Origin: Salvator merianae
Taxonomy: Eukaryota; Chordata; Lepidosauria; Squamata; Teiidae
Direction: 5' to 3'
DNA: 64,000 nucleotides
NCBI GenBank assembly: GCA_003586115.2
Contig: QVOM02000053.1
Location: 1,285,658 to 1,349,657, forward strand
Below the pieces are notes generated by a model. The model did not search any database. It saw only the letters and a program-made list of their open reading frames with translations, and was not told the origin of the DNA. The first letter of the stretch is position 1. Every line of letters starts with the position of its first letter. Of this stretch, positions 1 through 12,839 are shown in pieces. The position numbers were made by a program, and so were the translations under genes.

Positions 1-545
1 CTCCTGCACAACAGCTCGGATTTTGCGGTTGAGCACAGTCAGGAAGGGTTCCCGAACGAGTCCTTGGCCACCCAGCTAAGCCATCTGCAGCTGGTGCAGA
101 ATGCAGCGGTTAGACTGCTACCTGGCTCTGCTGGCCGGATGCAGAGATCACGCCGGCCCTGAAAGAACTGCACTGGCTGCCTGCTTGCTGCTGAGCCCAG
201 TTCAAGGTATTAACGTTCACTTATCAGGCCCTAAGTGGCTTGGGCCCCAAATATCTAAAGGAACGCCTCCTCCCATATAGTCCTGCCCGTTTCTAAGATT
301 TGCCAGGGAGGCCCTCTTGGCAGTGCCATCCCCTTCAGCAGCTGAGGGGGTGGAGCCACGTGGGAGGGCCTTCTCAGTGATGGCCCCGAGGCTGTAGAAT
401 AGCCTCCCCTCTGAGGTGTGTCAGGCACCCTCACTGGCGTCTGGTGAAGATGCACATTTTAACCTGGCCTTTGGCTGAGGGAACCGCATCCCCTCCCCGT
501 GCCGGCAGGGTCACTGTTCTAGTCAGCCTATTTTATCTGCTTCCA
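1..545 (+). mobile_element. L2-like LINE, ORF2 C-terminal end and 3' region (dead fragment)
   Basis: Broken reading frames give L2-type reverse-transcriptase C-terminal phrases such as HLQLVQNAAVRLLPG, ALKELHWLP, then GLGPKYLKERLLPYSPA and FSVMAPRLWN, with stops and frameshifts between them. The start lies outside the window. The same 3' sequence recurs at 10725-10975 and 13170-13552. It ends about 70 bp before a PEPD exon. Family assignment is by motif memory; the L2 versus CR1 clade call is less certain than the LINE call. Confidence 0.8.
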
Positions 546-616
546 TTACGTCCTGCCCTGTGACCCCAGTCCAGGGGAGGAATGCTGAGGCGTTGTTTCC
601 GATCCCGTGCTTCTAG

Positions 617-744
617 GAGTCCTACTTCCACTGGACGTTTGGAGTGACTGAAGCTGACTGCTATGGAGCCGTTGAAGTTGACAGCGGAAATTCGATCCTC
701 TTCATCCCAAGACTCCCTGAAAGCTACGCCGTGTGGATGGGGAG
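617..744 (+). CDS. PEPD: PEPD exon (probably exon 3 by human numbering)
   Basis: The 128-nt exon is preceded by a short pyrimidine-rich tract ending in ttctag and followed by gtaagg. It begins in phase 0 and reads [20 protein letters not shown], then [20 protein letters not shown], ending G plus the first two bases (AG) of an Arg codon completed by the next exon. This matches human prolidase from Glu68 (ESFFHWAFGVTE...) to Lys110 without gaps. It belongs to the N-terminal domain, which contributes to the dimer and shapes the active-site entrance. An L2-like repeat ends roughly 70 bp upstream of the acceptor. Exon numbering is tentative because upstream exons are not seen. Confidence 0.96.
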
Positions 745-1325
745 GTAAGGTCTGCCGTGGCGCAGACGCTTCGGAACTCTTCCGCTTTGAGCCCGTGGCC
801 TTTGAAGGGAAGCGTTCTGAGAAAGGCTCTGACGCGGCTTCCTTTGAAGCGGAGAGCGCTCCTCTTGCTCGGAAGATGAAACGCTTGCGCTGCTCTTGCT
901 AGAGGGAGTTTTAGCTTCTTTCCCTGCTCTCCCCCCGCCCCCCCAAGGGGCCCAGGGGCTGGAAGCCCGAGGGACAGGAGCAGGGTCGCTTCCCAAGGTG
1001 GATGCTGCCCGCCACAGGTGTCCGGGAACTGGGATAGGAACAGATCCTGCTGAAGTCCGTGGGGTTTCCCCACCTGCCTTGCTTGCTGCTTGCCGGAAAT
1101 GGTGTTGTGGGGCGATGGCGTGTTGTCGGATCCTGCATCAACACGTCCATCCAGCGTGGAAGGCACTCGGGGCTGCAGAGGAGCAGCAAGAGCCAAGGTT
1201 GCCCATTTCTGCTGAGCTGCCTCTGAGCAATCACCCTACAGCTGCTGCAACCCACCCAGGGATGCTGGCTGGATCGGGCAGTTTCTCCGGCAGCTTTTGC
1301 TTACCAGGCATGAACTCAGAGATCC

Positions 1326-1405
1326 CCCACCACTACCCCTCCCCTTCTCCCCCCCTCTTTCTCCCCTCCTTCTCCTCCTCCTTCTCCTCCTCCTCCTTCT
1401 TCATT
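1326..1405. repeat. CT-rich low-complexity tract
   Basis: Almost pure pyrimidine on the + strand (irregular CCT and CTT units). It makes leucine/serine/proline-rich open frames that are not genes. Confidence 0.85.
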
Positions 1406-1439
1406 CTCTTACTATTAGTAGTAGTACTAATAATAGTCA

Positions 1440-1600
1440 TAGTAATTTGGCTTACATCCCCCATCCATCACCTGAAGGCCTTCAGGGCAGCTTACAAATT
1501 TTAAACATAAAAGGTAAAAAGCCACACACACAATAAAAATAAAAGCATGCATAAAACAAACATAAAAGCAGAACTGAGGCTTAATTTAAAGCTCCATAAA
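1440..1600 (-). mobile_element. LINE 3' tail remnant, reverse orientation
   Basis: Read on the - strand, an A/T-rich segment leads away from 'gctgccctgaaggccttcag' and 'gtaagcc', resembling the 'scale-bar' 3' tail of squamate L2-like LINEs. It is degraded and short, so the family is uncertain. Confidence 0.4.
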
Positions 1601-4600
1601 AGTAGCTCCAGTGAATTAAGAACAGCCCTCGAAGATAAAACCTTCAAGCTGGCCATTTTTTCTCTCTGGGCCAATGTCTACCAGGAAACCATCAGCCAGA
1701 AGGATAACCTCATTCACGCATATTCATGTGTTTTCCGTTTCATTGTATTGTACCATCTCAAGGAACACTTGCACAATTTTATTTTAAGTTCACTTCAATA
1801 GGTCAGAACAAATATAAATATTCATCTGTTTGTTCAGAGTCCCTCCCTCGCACCCTCCCCAACTCAAGATATACCAGGGTGGGCTCCGGAGAAAGACCTC
1901 CAGTCCTCCTCCCCCTCTGACCCGGGGGAAGTCCAAAGACAGGAGCATTTAAGTCAGTGCAAACCACTGCTTGCCTCATCCTCGTGGGGTCAGTAATTTT
2001 CCAGTCGTTGTCCATCTCAGGACAAAAATGGTGACCTTTTTCTTCCTTAAAAGGGCAGTAACTGCCCCATATACTACCTTTGGTGGCCAACAGAAGGCGA
2101 GTTACAGTTTTATTTTAATATGAAATAGTAAAAATTGAGATGTGCTTCAGTGGTTTTTATCTCTGTCCTGTCAGCATCATCTGTCAACATAAAAAGCGAC
2201 GTTTGTTGTGACCATTCGAAGCGGATTCTTTTGAAACGCCTACTTGAAGGCTCTACATTTCTTTCTTAGAAGGAGTGCAGAATGCGTTAGGATTGTCCAG
2301 GATTTATTCTGTGCCACTTTGGGAGCTTTCTGTTTCTGTTCCTATAAATCCAGTTCAACGCATTCTTCAGAGATGTAACAGGGGCGGTGCTTCTGTGACC
2401 CTTGAGAATTAAGATAAGGTGGCTGGCGTTGGTTTGCCACATAAAATATGAAAATCTGTGCAAAACAGTAGTGAACTTTGGGTTGCAGCAGTGGCTGTGG
2501 GGAGATTCTTTCCGAATGCAACGTATAACGTATAATGCCCTTGAATCCTTAGCTGTGATCGTTGGCCTCCTTGTTCAGTTCTTCCTCCAAATTCTTCTTT
2601 TTTCTATTTGCTTCTGAACTAAAAGTATCTTCTGTTCTTTGGGAGTGTGGCTGCACATTGGCAGTCATTCGTTCTCCCTAAATCGTAATTATATTTACGC
2701 TGTGCCTAACAAGTCATAATTTTTTGGCCTCTACACTAGCTCTAGAATGTGGAATTGCTGCTAATTTAATATCTTTCCCCTTCTCGTGGATAGGATGGCA
2801 TCTAATTGAAGCAATTACTCTTCTTTAAATGCTAATTCCAAACTGAGGTTGCGTTTGCAGGCGTTCCCAAGTGGCAGAGCACGTAAGACAGACCATATGG
2901 CAGGAAAGCGATGCTGCCTCCGTATGTGGGAGATTATTGTCTTAAAGGTGCCTTGGCTCCGAGACGGCTTTGGGGTGGCTTTTACGCACGTCTTCAGTCA
3001 AAAACAAGAGTGCACCTGTGCTGACACAGCCCCCCCTTTCTTAAACTCCTGCTTACGCTTCATGACCTTTTGCGTTGTCAAGGTGAAAGTGCTGCAGAAA
3101 TTGGGGTAAGCAGGGAAGATGGTGAAACAAAAGATTTCCACCAGGGTTTTAAGCTCCACTCCTGCAACCACAAATCAAAGTCCTAGCTGTACGGTGGAAC
3201 ATAAAATTAACATGCGGACTGACACGGCTGTTACGTTTCTCATTCCATTCGTCAGCAGCAGAGAGAGCAAGGGAAATGCACGGCGCTGGAAAACTAGCAA
3301 ATGCCACTCTAGTGCTGTCGCAGGGCGCCCAACGTTGGTCTCCCCATCGTCCCAGCTGCAACTTCCATCTTCCATGCCAGCCAGGGATGATGAGGGCTGC
3401 CTTAGGAGCATGCACAATGTGTCCTCCTCTGTCAGTGGTGGCTCATGAGTCCCCCTCCAGGTGTTGCTGGGGGTCTTCTGTGTGCTGGGGTAGCTGGGAA
3501 TTGCAGTCTACCAGCACCTGGTGACTCACCCTTTAGCTAAAGCTCTAAACTGAAGTGGTGAAACCGTGGCTTGTCCTGGTCACATTCCAGATAACCCAGA
3601 AGGTTTAGAGGGATGGTCCAGAGTCCGCTTTGTATCTCAACAGATTCTGACCCAGACGGAGAAGAGGACTCATTAGAAATCTATCAGAGATGGGAATTTT
3701 TTTGTCTTGTTTTTAAGGATAACATGCTGTTAACATTTCAAAGCACTTCTTCATGTTGTTTAACACACCCTTAACTGATGGCTTTATGGATAATTCTTTT
3801 AACATACCAGAAGCTATAAAAACAAAAGCAAAACAAAAAATCTCACTGGGTTTATGCAGAGTGAACAGCTTATATTTAAATGTCGCTTCATGGGCAGCAG
3901 GGGTGTTAAATTTTCGGTTCCCCTGCTGTCTTTGGTTGCTTTCGAAAACCAGTTATCTGTATTAAAATAGAACTTCCTTACAGATGGACCCAGTGCTAGA
4001 TTACAAATTTAATTATGAAATACTGCAATTATCTTCTCCACACCAGCTGCATTGCATTTCTTTTTGATTATCGTTTTGTCTCTATGCCAGTGTGTTTTCA
4101 AAGCGCTAATGCAATATAAAATAATTATTGAAGTAGCAATACCTGTGAGTTGGGGGTATATATTGCAAACTGTGCTGTCAAATGAAAATAGAATACAAGA
4201 ACTGTAAAGAAATGTGAACCTCACCTGGTGAGTGAGCTCTTTTAGTTCATTTATGCCTTTTAATATGGTTGTCTCAGGTAGCAAAGTCATTTTAGAGCAT
4301 TTTTCAGTTGTGCAGGAATTAAAACGGAGCTTCTTTTTCGTAGTGTGGAACTGCGCTTTAAAAAACCACTGTGGAATGCAAGGAGTGACTGTATTTATAG
4401 CCAAGGCTTCACCATAAGGTCTTGAGATGGATGACAAGATGCAGTGTCTTTGAGCTTCATTATCTGACAGGATCTCCCCTTTGTGACACCACTGACCTGT
4501 TAGCCTGGGTCTCCCCTCCAAGATGTGATTGACGGCAGTTCCACAGGCAAAAATTATAGCACTTGGGTAACCCAATTTTACACTGCCAAGCAGTTTGTGG

Positions 4601-6130
4601 GAACCAAAGCACAGTGTTGTATGGGAGTTGAGTTAATAACTATAAGACTCTGCCAGAAGATCAGGTGGAATTAAAGGATTCTTCTAGGATAAGAATATAA
4701 ACTTTATTCAGACATCCATGGCACAGAAGCTGATAATTGCAAAAGTGGTTTGGTTTTCAAAGCCCCTCCTAATTATACACAGCTTTCTCTCTCACCTGCA
4801 CAAGAGTAATACAGTACTGAGCCATCTAGAGTCCTGGAATTGTGCACCACGGAATCCTGAGAAGAGACATCCAGCCTTATCCCAAGCACTGCCACGTTCC
4901 CTCCCCCCCCCTTACCCAGCATACGTATGGGTCCAGCTATTATCAGGACATCTTACAGGGACATACATAGCATACATAAAGATAACAACATGATTCATGC
5001 CCTTTTCATGCTTGCCAGTAGACCAGTCCAAGCACTGTTTTACAGGCTGCTCTTCTGTACTCTGGTGCAGTCTATGGGAAGCCACGCCCCCTTCTGCTAT
5101 GCCCTGTCCACACAGGATGGAGCACAGACTAAACCAGGACGCCCAAAATGGCGTCCTGATCCAGTCTAGAGGTAAACCTCTCTTTCAAGAGATCCACCAG
5201 CATACTAGGGGGTGGTTTTCTGGTTGCGGCACCCATCTTCGCTGCTCTGGGTTTGGGGATCTGAACCTGCATCCTTTTAGATTGGCAGTTAACTATAACC
5301 TAGTGCAGTGCCTCGTGTTGTGTGTGGATCATCTGTCTCTCTGTTGGAAATCAGTGGGGAGGGAACTGGATGCAAATTGGCTGGGGCAGGTCCTGCTGCC
5401 AACCTGCTGCCAGTAGTGCCAGAGCCCTGAGGTTATGGGGAGTGCAAAGAGGAATCCCTGGGTGGAAATCTGAATCAGAGTCCCGCGTCTCCTGGTTCTA
5501 GGCCTTGTTTTGTTTGTTAACTCTGTGGCTGCCATTTACCTTCCCTTAATTGTACCTGACAGAAACAGTCAGTGTATTGATTAAAGTTATTTTCTGAAGC
5601 TAAACATACTGTACAACAGCTGGTCCTTGTGGCACATATGGCAGAGCCACATAATTGACTTGCAGGGGAATATTTTTGGCTTGCCTTGTCCTGGAGCGAG
5701 GGGGGGGGGCATTTTCAGGTAACTTGGCACGATCTGTTCCCCTCCCTCTCTTCCTTCCTTAAAGAAGGCACCGAGCTCTGTAACTTTATTTTCTTTTAGC
5801 TGTGCCTTCTGGGGCCCTTGTATGGGTTCAAAGTAGTTCTGCACCACGGGTTTAACAGGCAAGCAGAATATTTGATGATAATTGAGAAGAAGGGCAATTC
5901 CGCAATGGCTGCTACACCATCCCAACAAGTGTACTAGGAGCCTCCCTTATGCATGCTTGTGCATTTTAAGCCCCCCCCCCGCTGCCTGAGACCCCATTGC
6001 CTTAGCCACACCCCCTTAGACCACCCCTAGGGGGGTGTCCCTTAGGCCGCACCTGAGTATGGAAGGGAGTCTTCTAGTGTTTGCTGATCTGGCAGTAGCA
6101 GCCCATGGCTTTAAGGCTATGAAGCTGTTG

Positions 6131-6487
6131 GGCAGGAAAGTTAGGACTGATAAGGGGAAGTATTTTTCAATGTAATGGATCATTGGTCTGTGAAATTTAT
6201 TGTCCAAGGAGGTGGTGATGGCCTCTAGCCTGGATGGCTTTAAAAAGGGGTTCAACAGATTCATGGAGTCAGTTGTGTTAATGGCTACTAGAATGGATGC
6301 CCAGGTACCGCCTCCAGGTTGGAGAGACAGGCAGGAGGTTTCCAAAGGCCATTTGCAGGGAGCGGAGAGCAGGTGAAGGCTTTGCCTTGGGCTTCTGCTT
6401 GAGATGCCCGGAAGCCATTGGTGGGCCTCTGTGTGAGGCAGGATGTTGGACTACTTGGGCCATGGCAGGGCTCCTCTTAACTGTTCT
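6131..6487 (+). mobile_element. CR1 LINE 3' untranslated end
   Basis: It carries CR1 3'-UTR landmarks in order: 'ggcaggaaagttaggactga', 'ggaggtggtgatggc', 'ttcatggagtcagttgtg', 'aatggctactagaatggatg' and 'gggcctctgtgtgag', ending near 'gcagggctcctctt'. It is truncated at the 5' end, as usual for CR1. Similar + strand copies are at 19552-19803 and 20191-20475. Confidence 0.85.
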
Positions 6488-6870
6488 GCTGGACAGCTCC
6501 GCTGCAGTAGCACCTCTTTATTTTTTCCCTCTTGCCTGCAGAAACCTTTTTTAAAAAAGCTCCTCCTGCTCTGCCTGGGAAAGAACGAATTTGAATATTT
6601 GGCACTGTCAGAAACATCTGTTAGTGTCTCCTGGAGTCCCCCATGTTGCGCTTCTTAGCTGGTCTTGACACCCTCTTGTTTAGTTAACACTTTGCCATCT
6701 GTGCGTCTGATGTAACTGTAGCGCAGGATGAGTGTGCTGCCAGGCAGCTTGACAGCATTTAAACGTCGCTTTCCCTCCACTCCACATGCTGTGCTGCTAA
6801 TGCAACTGGTTAAAATCACATTCCCTTACCCTTGATGTAAGTTTCAGGGCAGCGAACAAGAATGATAAAA

Positions 6871-6899
6871 GTGTGTGTGTGTTTGTGTGTGTGTGTGTG
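6871..6899. repeat. TG dinucleotide microsatellite (imperfect)
   Basis: A run of about 14 TG units with one interruption (gtgtttgtgtg). Confidence 0.85.
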
Positions 6900-7789
6900 A
6901 ATGAGTGCACCTTCTGTATTATTGCAGTAGCTGAAAGCTATCATATAGTGCAATAGCTTGGTGCCGCAAAAGTTTTGTTAAGCAAGTGTGAACAATGACA
7001 GCTGCAAAACTAAGCTAACCAAGAGTTAAGTAATCTTGAACCTGCTGACACTGGTGTGAGGTGGAACTGCACAGGCTGGACCCTCTGCCCAAACCCGGGC
7101 TTCTTCCCCAGGACCAGCAGAACTAGCTGACCAGCTGTGAGTATCCCAAGAGCATCCTGTGGTCACAGCTGAGCATGCTGGGAAGAAAGATAAAGGTGCC
7201 ATCAACTCGCTTTCCACTCCTAGTAACTTTGGAACGCCTTGCTTCAGATTGCTGGTTGGAATGCAGGAGCTGAGTAGGAGCTGCATTGAGGCAAAGCGCA
7301 GCTGCATCTTTGGCTGCATCCATGCACAGCGAAAAAAGGGGGCGTTGAAAGCCACTTTCTGGTGGAAGCATGTGGAACTAGTGCTCCCATCCCATTCTCA
7401 TCCCATCTCTAATCCGCCTCTCATCTGCTTTTGAAAGTGCATTTTCTGGCCTCTAATGCACGTCAGTGATGCCATGGACTCCAAGATGGGTGACGGTGCC
7501 CCCCTGAGTCACCTCTGGGCTGCTTTTGGGGCACTAGACAAGGTACGTGTGGACACAGCTCTTGTCAAGGAAACATGGGCTTGGGGTCCCCAAAAGTCAC
7601 CCCTAGCTTGGCGGCAATGGACAACAGCAACAAAGATGGAGGTAAAGATCCTTGCTGGTCAGGCCTGACCCTGGTGCCTAGACGGACAGACCCAGGCAGT
7701 CTTCTTGGCCATGACGGAACAGTAATTTACCAGTGCATTCTTCTGGGTTGTTCTTCATCTTTCCAGTACAGCCAATCTTTTGTTACGTT

Positions 7790-7850
7790 GTTCACCACCC
7801 TGAGATACTTGTAATTGAGCAGTATAAAAATCCCGATAAATCCAACGTGA
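7790..7850 (+). mobile_element. L2-like LINE 3' tail remnant
   Basis: The sequence 'caccaccctgagatacttgt' followed by 'agtataaaaatcccgataaat' resembles the conserved tail seen intact at 13490-13552. It is very short and degraded. Confidence 0.45.
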
Positions 7851-8629
7851 CGCAGCCATTGGCTACTGGCTCTCAGCCACGGCAAATCTGAGTTGGCGGT
7901 AAAATATGCCGGACCGTGGCAACGCAGGAAAAGGGAATTTTAACCTTTCCATTTTTCTGCGATGCCTTTTCTGTCCATCCAAATGGCGCCTGCAAATGGC
8001 TCAGGCGGTTTTCCTGCTAGAGAAGGGGGAATTGCAAAACATGGCGGCTCCTCTGAGAGAGGCCTGTGCCGCACATGGGGTGATTGATATCTGAGAATGT
8101 CTGGCGGAGTGGCTGGAATCAGAAATGAAGCAGACAGAGGAATGAAAGATGACGCCCTTTGGGAGTGAAGTTGCAGCATAAATCCTCTGTGAGCGGGAAA
8201 TCCATAAATCTGGACTGCTAGAGGCTAGAAAGGAGCAGAGTCCTCCCTCCTATCCGGGACTGAATTGTTGTTATTTCCTTGCTTTTAGACAAAGAAGCGC
8301 TCTGCTCTGGCGAGGGGCAAACGGAACAGCAGAAACCCGGATCCTACAGTTGTGCCCTTCAAGGGCAGCCATGCCAGGCTCAGGGGCCTCTGGCACCGCT
8401 GTTCTCTTTAAACCTGCTTTGCAAATGGCCCCTTTCACGGGCAGGAGGGCAGAGGGGTCCAATCTGACGTGGAGGTTCCGGGCTGTTCCTTCGAGAGACA
8501 ATCTTTCCTTGAACTTTTCTCAGGCGAGTTTCTTAGTGCTAGTGAGCGATCGGACACTCATTAGCACAGGGCGTCTGTGTTTTGTGGAGGCCCAAGCAAT
8601 CAGGAGTGTCTGCAGGCACCTCCGATCAC

Positions 8630-8700
8630 CGCTGTGTGAGAAAGGATGCTGGACTGGATGGGACACGGCCTGATCCAGCAGGGCTCCTCTTAAGTTCTTA
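8630..8700 (+). mobile_element. CR1 3' terminus, upstream unit of a double-ended copy
   Basis: The segment 'gtgtgagaaaggatgctgga' to 'cagcagggctcctcttaagt' plus 'tctta' is the extreme CR1 3' end. It is followed immediately by a second CR1 segment that begins inside the 3' UTR. Confidence 0.8.
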
Positions 8701-8952
8701 TAGACAAAGTCGTGGAGGACAGGGGTATCAATGGCTACTAGCATGGATGCCAAGGTATTCCTTCCAGGGTGGAGAGACAGGCAGGATGTCTCTGAAGGCC
8801 ATTTGCAGGGAGTCAGAGCAGGTGAAGTTTTTGCCTTTGTCTTCTGCTTGAGATGCCCAGAAGCCATTGGTGGGCCTCTGTGTGAGACAGAATGCTGGAC
8901 TAGATGGGCTGCGGCCCAATCCATGAGGGCTCCTCTTCCATTCTTATGTTCC
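8701..8952 (+). mobile_element. CR1 3' untranslated end, second unit
   Basis: It restarts at 'tagacaaagtcgtggaggac' and runs to 'gctcctcttccattcttatg'. The junction with the previous unit has the same layout as those at 41475-41499 and 54594-54618 (reverse). Confidence 0.82.
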
Positions 8953-10724
8953 CATCTCCAACTCACGTTCTAGTACTGTAGTGCTGTCTTAGTTTATAAC
9001 ATTGGCAGCTACTCTGTCTCTGATTATCATACTGCGTTTAAGATGTATCCTTTGTGGCGACAGTGTTTTTTTCTAGCCAAAGGGAGCCTTTATCAAATCA
9101 AGATTGCAACTGACTATGGCAAATTGGCCCTGTTACATATTCATTAAAGGATGCAGGTGGTCAGACTGTCAGGAAGGCTTCAGTTTCTATTCTGCATGAC
9201 GGGGCATTAATTTAAGATCCTCCTCCTCCAAGGAGCCTATTAGCTGGTGTTTTAATTAGCTTTAATGAAAACCAGTCTGTATTTCTCTTTCTCCACTTCT
9301 GCTTCAGCTCTGTTTTTACGTTTAGCAGCCCATTATATAGGTACACTGCCTGGCAATTGTTAGAAACCCTGTTGGTGTTTCATTTCGTTTTCAGCTTTTG
9401 AAAATGAAGAGAGGCAGAGTCCAGGCCTTGATCTTGTTCGGTACCTCCAAGCTCCATGGGTTTGCGCCTTTTTTGGCAGAGAAGAAGCGATTTGCCACTG
9501 CTGCCTTCTGGGGTGATACTGCGATCTACAGGAGGCAATTTAGGTCTCTCTCTCTCTCATGTTCCTTTTTAATTCTACAGGTACACAAGCACACAGGATG
9601 TGGAATAATGCAAATATCCTTGAACTTCCCAAAAAAAGAGCTGTTAGCCCATATGCCTGTGAAGATGCCTGGTAAAGATACTTGCAGTAAAACCGGAAGC
9701 CAGGAAGTTAGTTGGTGCAACATTCAGCCCTTACACAATTATTTGCTTCTCTCCTGGATGAGCCAAGCGTGAACAAAATGCTGTTTCTAAGCCTGTGTAC
9801 CCACCGTTTTGCATGTTTGCAGTTGGAAGTTTGAGAACTTCCCCTACCATACCAAGCCATTTGCAGGCTTGGTGCCCACAAACAACTGTTTTCTGCCATC
9901 CTCACAATCTGTAAATTCCAGTAGCAGCAAACAAGTCTGCTCCAACTGCAATGTACACTCATGGGGAAAAAAAAGAGCAGTACCATAAAGGCATGGTGCT
10001 AATGAGCTAGTAGTGCAACCACAGATAGTGCATGCATGCCAAATGAAATTCTTTACAATATTGCCTTGTGATGCCACTGTTTTTGGAAGTACAGAGAGCT
10101 CTATTGTTAATGGGACACATCTAGAAAGTCAGCATTAAATTGTCCAGCAGAGCTCTCGTGGTTTGCCAAGGCAGTGAAGGGGAGCAAAGTTTTACAAGTT
10201 GGCTCTCTTAGAACAGGGCCATATGGGGGGCTGCATGTGACTGGTTGGTCAGCATGACGTATCATCAACCACTTTGATTGAGCTGAGCTTTCAGTATAGT
10301 GAGATGATATTTGCAGGCATGATTGAGGACAAGAATCTCTACGCATCAGCATGCTTTCAAGTGATGGAAATGTGTGACACAATGAAAGAAGCGTCTCGTT
10401 TGAAGGCAAACAACATCACACCTGTTTGCCACATCCACCACTATCCAGTGACATGTGACCTCTTCTTTGCATGTTCCAGCATCCTCTAGGACTGTCCAAA
10501 GATATCTGATGGAATTTGGTGTTTAGCATGCATTACCACGTTGCAGTTTTTTTGCCCCTAAATATATTTGAAGACTGCTATGCTTTCTCCCTGAATCTTT
10601 TAACTGAAACTCTTTAACTCCCCAAATCTACAAAGAAGTAATTTATCTCCTGGATGGGTGACCCTTGGCATCCCTTAAGCAGGCATTTCTGCCATTCTGA
10701 AGGATGGACACAAGGCTTCAGTTG

Positions 10725-10975
10725 TAATCTATGGAATAACTTCCCCCTGAGGTGCACAAAGCACCTTCATGATATGCTTTTAGGAGCTTGATGAAGATGC
10801 AACTATTTACCCTGGTTTTTGGCTGAGGAAACAACTTCCCCTCCCTCCCCACTTTCAGGTGCTGTGACCGGTTTTAGTGAGTCCATTTTAAATTTTGTTT
10901 TTAGGGTTGTAACCCGCTCTGAGACGTTTTCGTATAGATTAGGATAAAAATTCATATAAATAAATAAATAATCTA
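10725..10975 (+). mobile_element. L2-like LINE 3' end with TAAA tail
   Basis: It contains 'ggctgaggaaacaacttccc', 'gtaacccgctctgagacgtt', then 'taggataaaaattcatataa' and a short (ataa)n tail. This is the same family as 13170-13552. Confidence 0.75.
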
Positions 10976-12200
10976 TTTTGGATTGCCTTTTGTTTTAACG
11001 TTTCTGTAATTGTGCTTGGCTAAAACTGCTTTTATAGCTGATTTTCAATACATTATCCCAGTAAAATGTTTGGCTGACAAGATGACATTTAAGTGACTTT
11101 TCAGATAATTAGTATTTTTTTAAAGAAGCCAACTGTTCTTCAACTTGGCCTTTAAAAAAAAAATCCACCTCATAATGTCAGAAATGAAATTTGATAGTGT
11201 TAATAAAATTCAGCCATGTGTTTTAGAACAAAAAGACCTGAAACAGATTTTTCTCACTGCATAATCCCTCAACTTCTGGTAGCTTTGCCTATACAAATGT
11301 CTTTCCATCCTGAATGGATTTGCTTCCTACTCAACAGAAGGTGATCTTAGGCCTTCTGGTAAATGAGCAGATATGTGTGTGTATCTACGACAGGACTGCT
11401 TTGCAAAATGTGTCATCATTGCGGAAATTCTTGCTCCATGAGATAGCAGTGGTTACCTGAACTTTAAAAGCCAGCTGGATCCATTCGGGTTACTCTGTTG
11501 GCGATCTGCCGTCATTTTTATGGGCTAAATGGTTCCCTCATCTTTTGATAATGTTTGCCAAAAAGTGCCCCTAGTTAGAGTCTAAAATGTTTTCAAGAAC
11601 TTCATTTTCACAACACGTTTAACGCTTCTGGTCTTCTTGATTGCAGCACTTCCAAAAATATTCTTGCACTCTCCTTGATTCTATCCATCCATCCATCCAC
11701 TCACCTTTTCTCTTGCTTTCCTTTCTTCCAGCTCCCCCCAGCCTTGCCAAGCACACCAGTTTTTTCTAGTTCACAATCAGAGTTCATAATGTGTCCAAAG
11801 TATCAAAATTTCTGCTTACTGATCATCACATCGAGGAAACAGTCAAATTCCAGTTGGTTCAGGACTGACTGTGCAGCCGATTGTTCTTGCAGTTCCTGCT
11901 ATTCTTGTTCAAGGATATGGTTAGCAGTGGGCCAAATCCTGATTCTGGTTGGGGGAAGTGACTCTGTCCGTCTTGAACTGGCTGCCCTGATAGCCTGATT
12001 CTTCCCTGAGCAGTAATATAATGGAGGCTGAAGCTGACAACTCTGCTCTTTTCCTGTTGGTAGGATATGAAGCTTGGGAATTTCATACCTTGCGTTGTGC
12101 CAACTGGCAGAAAAGAGGTCAGAATATAAAAGAGAAACCCTGTTGTCCTCCTTGTAAAATAACCAGGTGTGTCTTTTTTGTTTTCTCCGCTGTGCTGAAG

Positions 12201-12264
12201 GATCCATCCTCCAGAATACTTCAAAAAGAAGTACGCTGTCGATGAGGTCCATTACACGGATCAG
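12201..12264 (+). CDS. PEPD: PEPD exon (probably exon 4)
   Basis: The 64-nt exon lies between the acceptor ...gtgctgaag and the donor gtgagt. Its first base completes the split Arg codon of the previous exon. The rest reads IHPPEYFKKKYAVDEVHYTD followed by Q and ends on a codon boundary. Human prolidase has [20 protein letters not shown] at the same place. This part of the N-terminal domain has no catalytic residue. The exon sits after an 11.5-kb intron and is recognised by homology and by agreement of reading phase on both sides. Confidence 0.96.
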
Positions 12265-12839
12265 GTGAGTGGATAGACTTTGCTAAGGTAGGGCTGCAGC
12301 TTCTTCTGGATAAGCCGTATGGGGTAGATAACCCCTTTAGAAAGCTCTCTTTAGAAAATTCTCCTTCCTCCTTCCTGTTTTCTTTTCCTTTGCTCTTGCT
12401 TTCCCAAACCAAGTTTCCTAAAAGTGGGTTTGCTTTGCGGGATCGGAGCTTGTGGCTTGAACAGGGAAGTCCCTGCCCTGTTGGTGTCCATCAGTAGGGC
12501 TGGCGTGGGTTAGTAGAGCAGGAAGCCCCTCGCCTTACTCAGAGTGGATTCATGAGCTTCCCTTGAAGTCCCCCTCCAAAGAAAGCTCAAAAACCCTCTC
12601 TCAGCAGCGGTAGGGACTTCGTCTGTGCTCACCCATGCCAGCTGCCACTGGTACCCACAGTCAGTCATGTGGTGGCCTCGATTCCAGGTCTGTCCGGCAT
12701 TATGAAATCACCTCCTCACCTGGAGGTCTTAGGGCGGGCCATAGCATACAATAAAAACACAAAACACTCAAACATATTTGAAATATCACCCTGGCAAGAC
12801 TACTGGCATGCGTTGATCTGCCTGTTAGGAATCATACAA

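Larger units (their letters stand above)
745..12200 (+). other. PEPD: PEPD intron, 11.5 kb
   Basis: GT-AG intron. Contents: a polypyrimidine run at 1326-1405; a LINE tail at 1440-1600; apparently unique sequence at 1800-4600 and 9000-10700; CR1 3' ends at 6131-6487, 8630-8700 and 8703-8952; a TG run at 6871-6899; LINE tails at 7790-7850 and 10725-10975. No second gene is supported. Unique stretches between these hold nothing I can name. Confidence 0.9.

Noticed and set aside
896..1504. 202-codon open frame on the + strand
   Set aside because: Its C-terminal half is Ser/Leu/Pro-rich translation of a CT-rich low-complexity tract that passes into a LINE tail.
4009..4575. 188-codon open frame on the - strand, the longest that avoids simple repeats together with 31659-32252
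   Set aside because: No domain or family resemblance, no splice or promoter context. By rough estimate one chance frame of this length in 64 kb of six-frame sequence is not surprising. It lies in the 11.5-kb PEPD intron.
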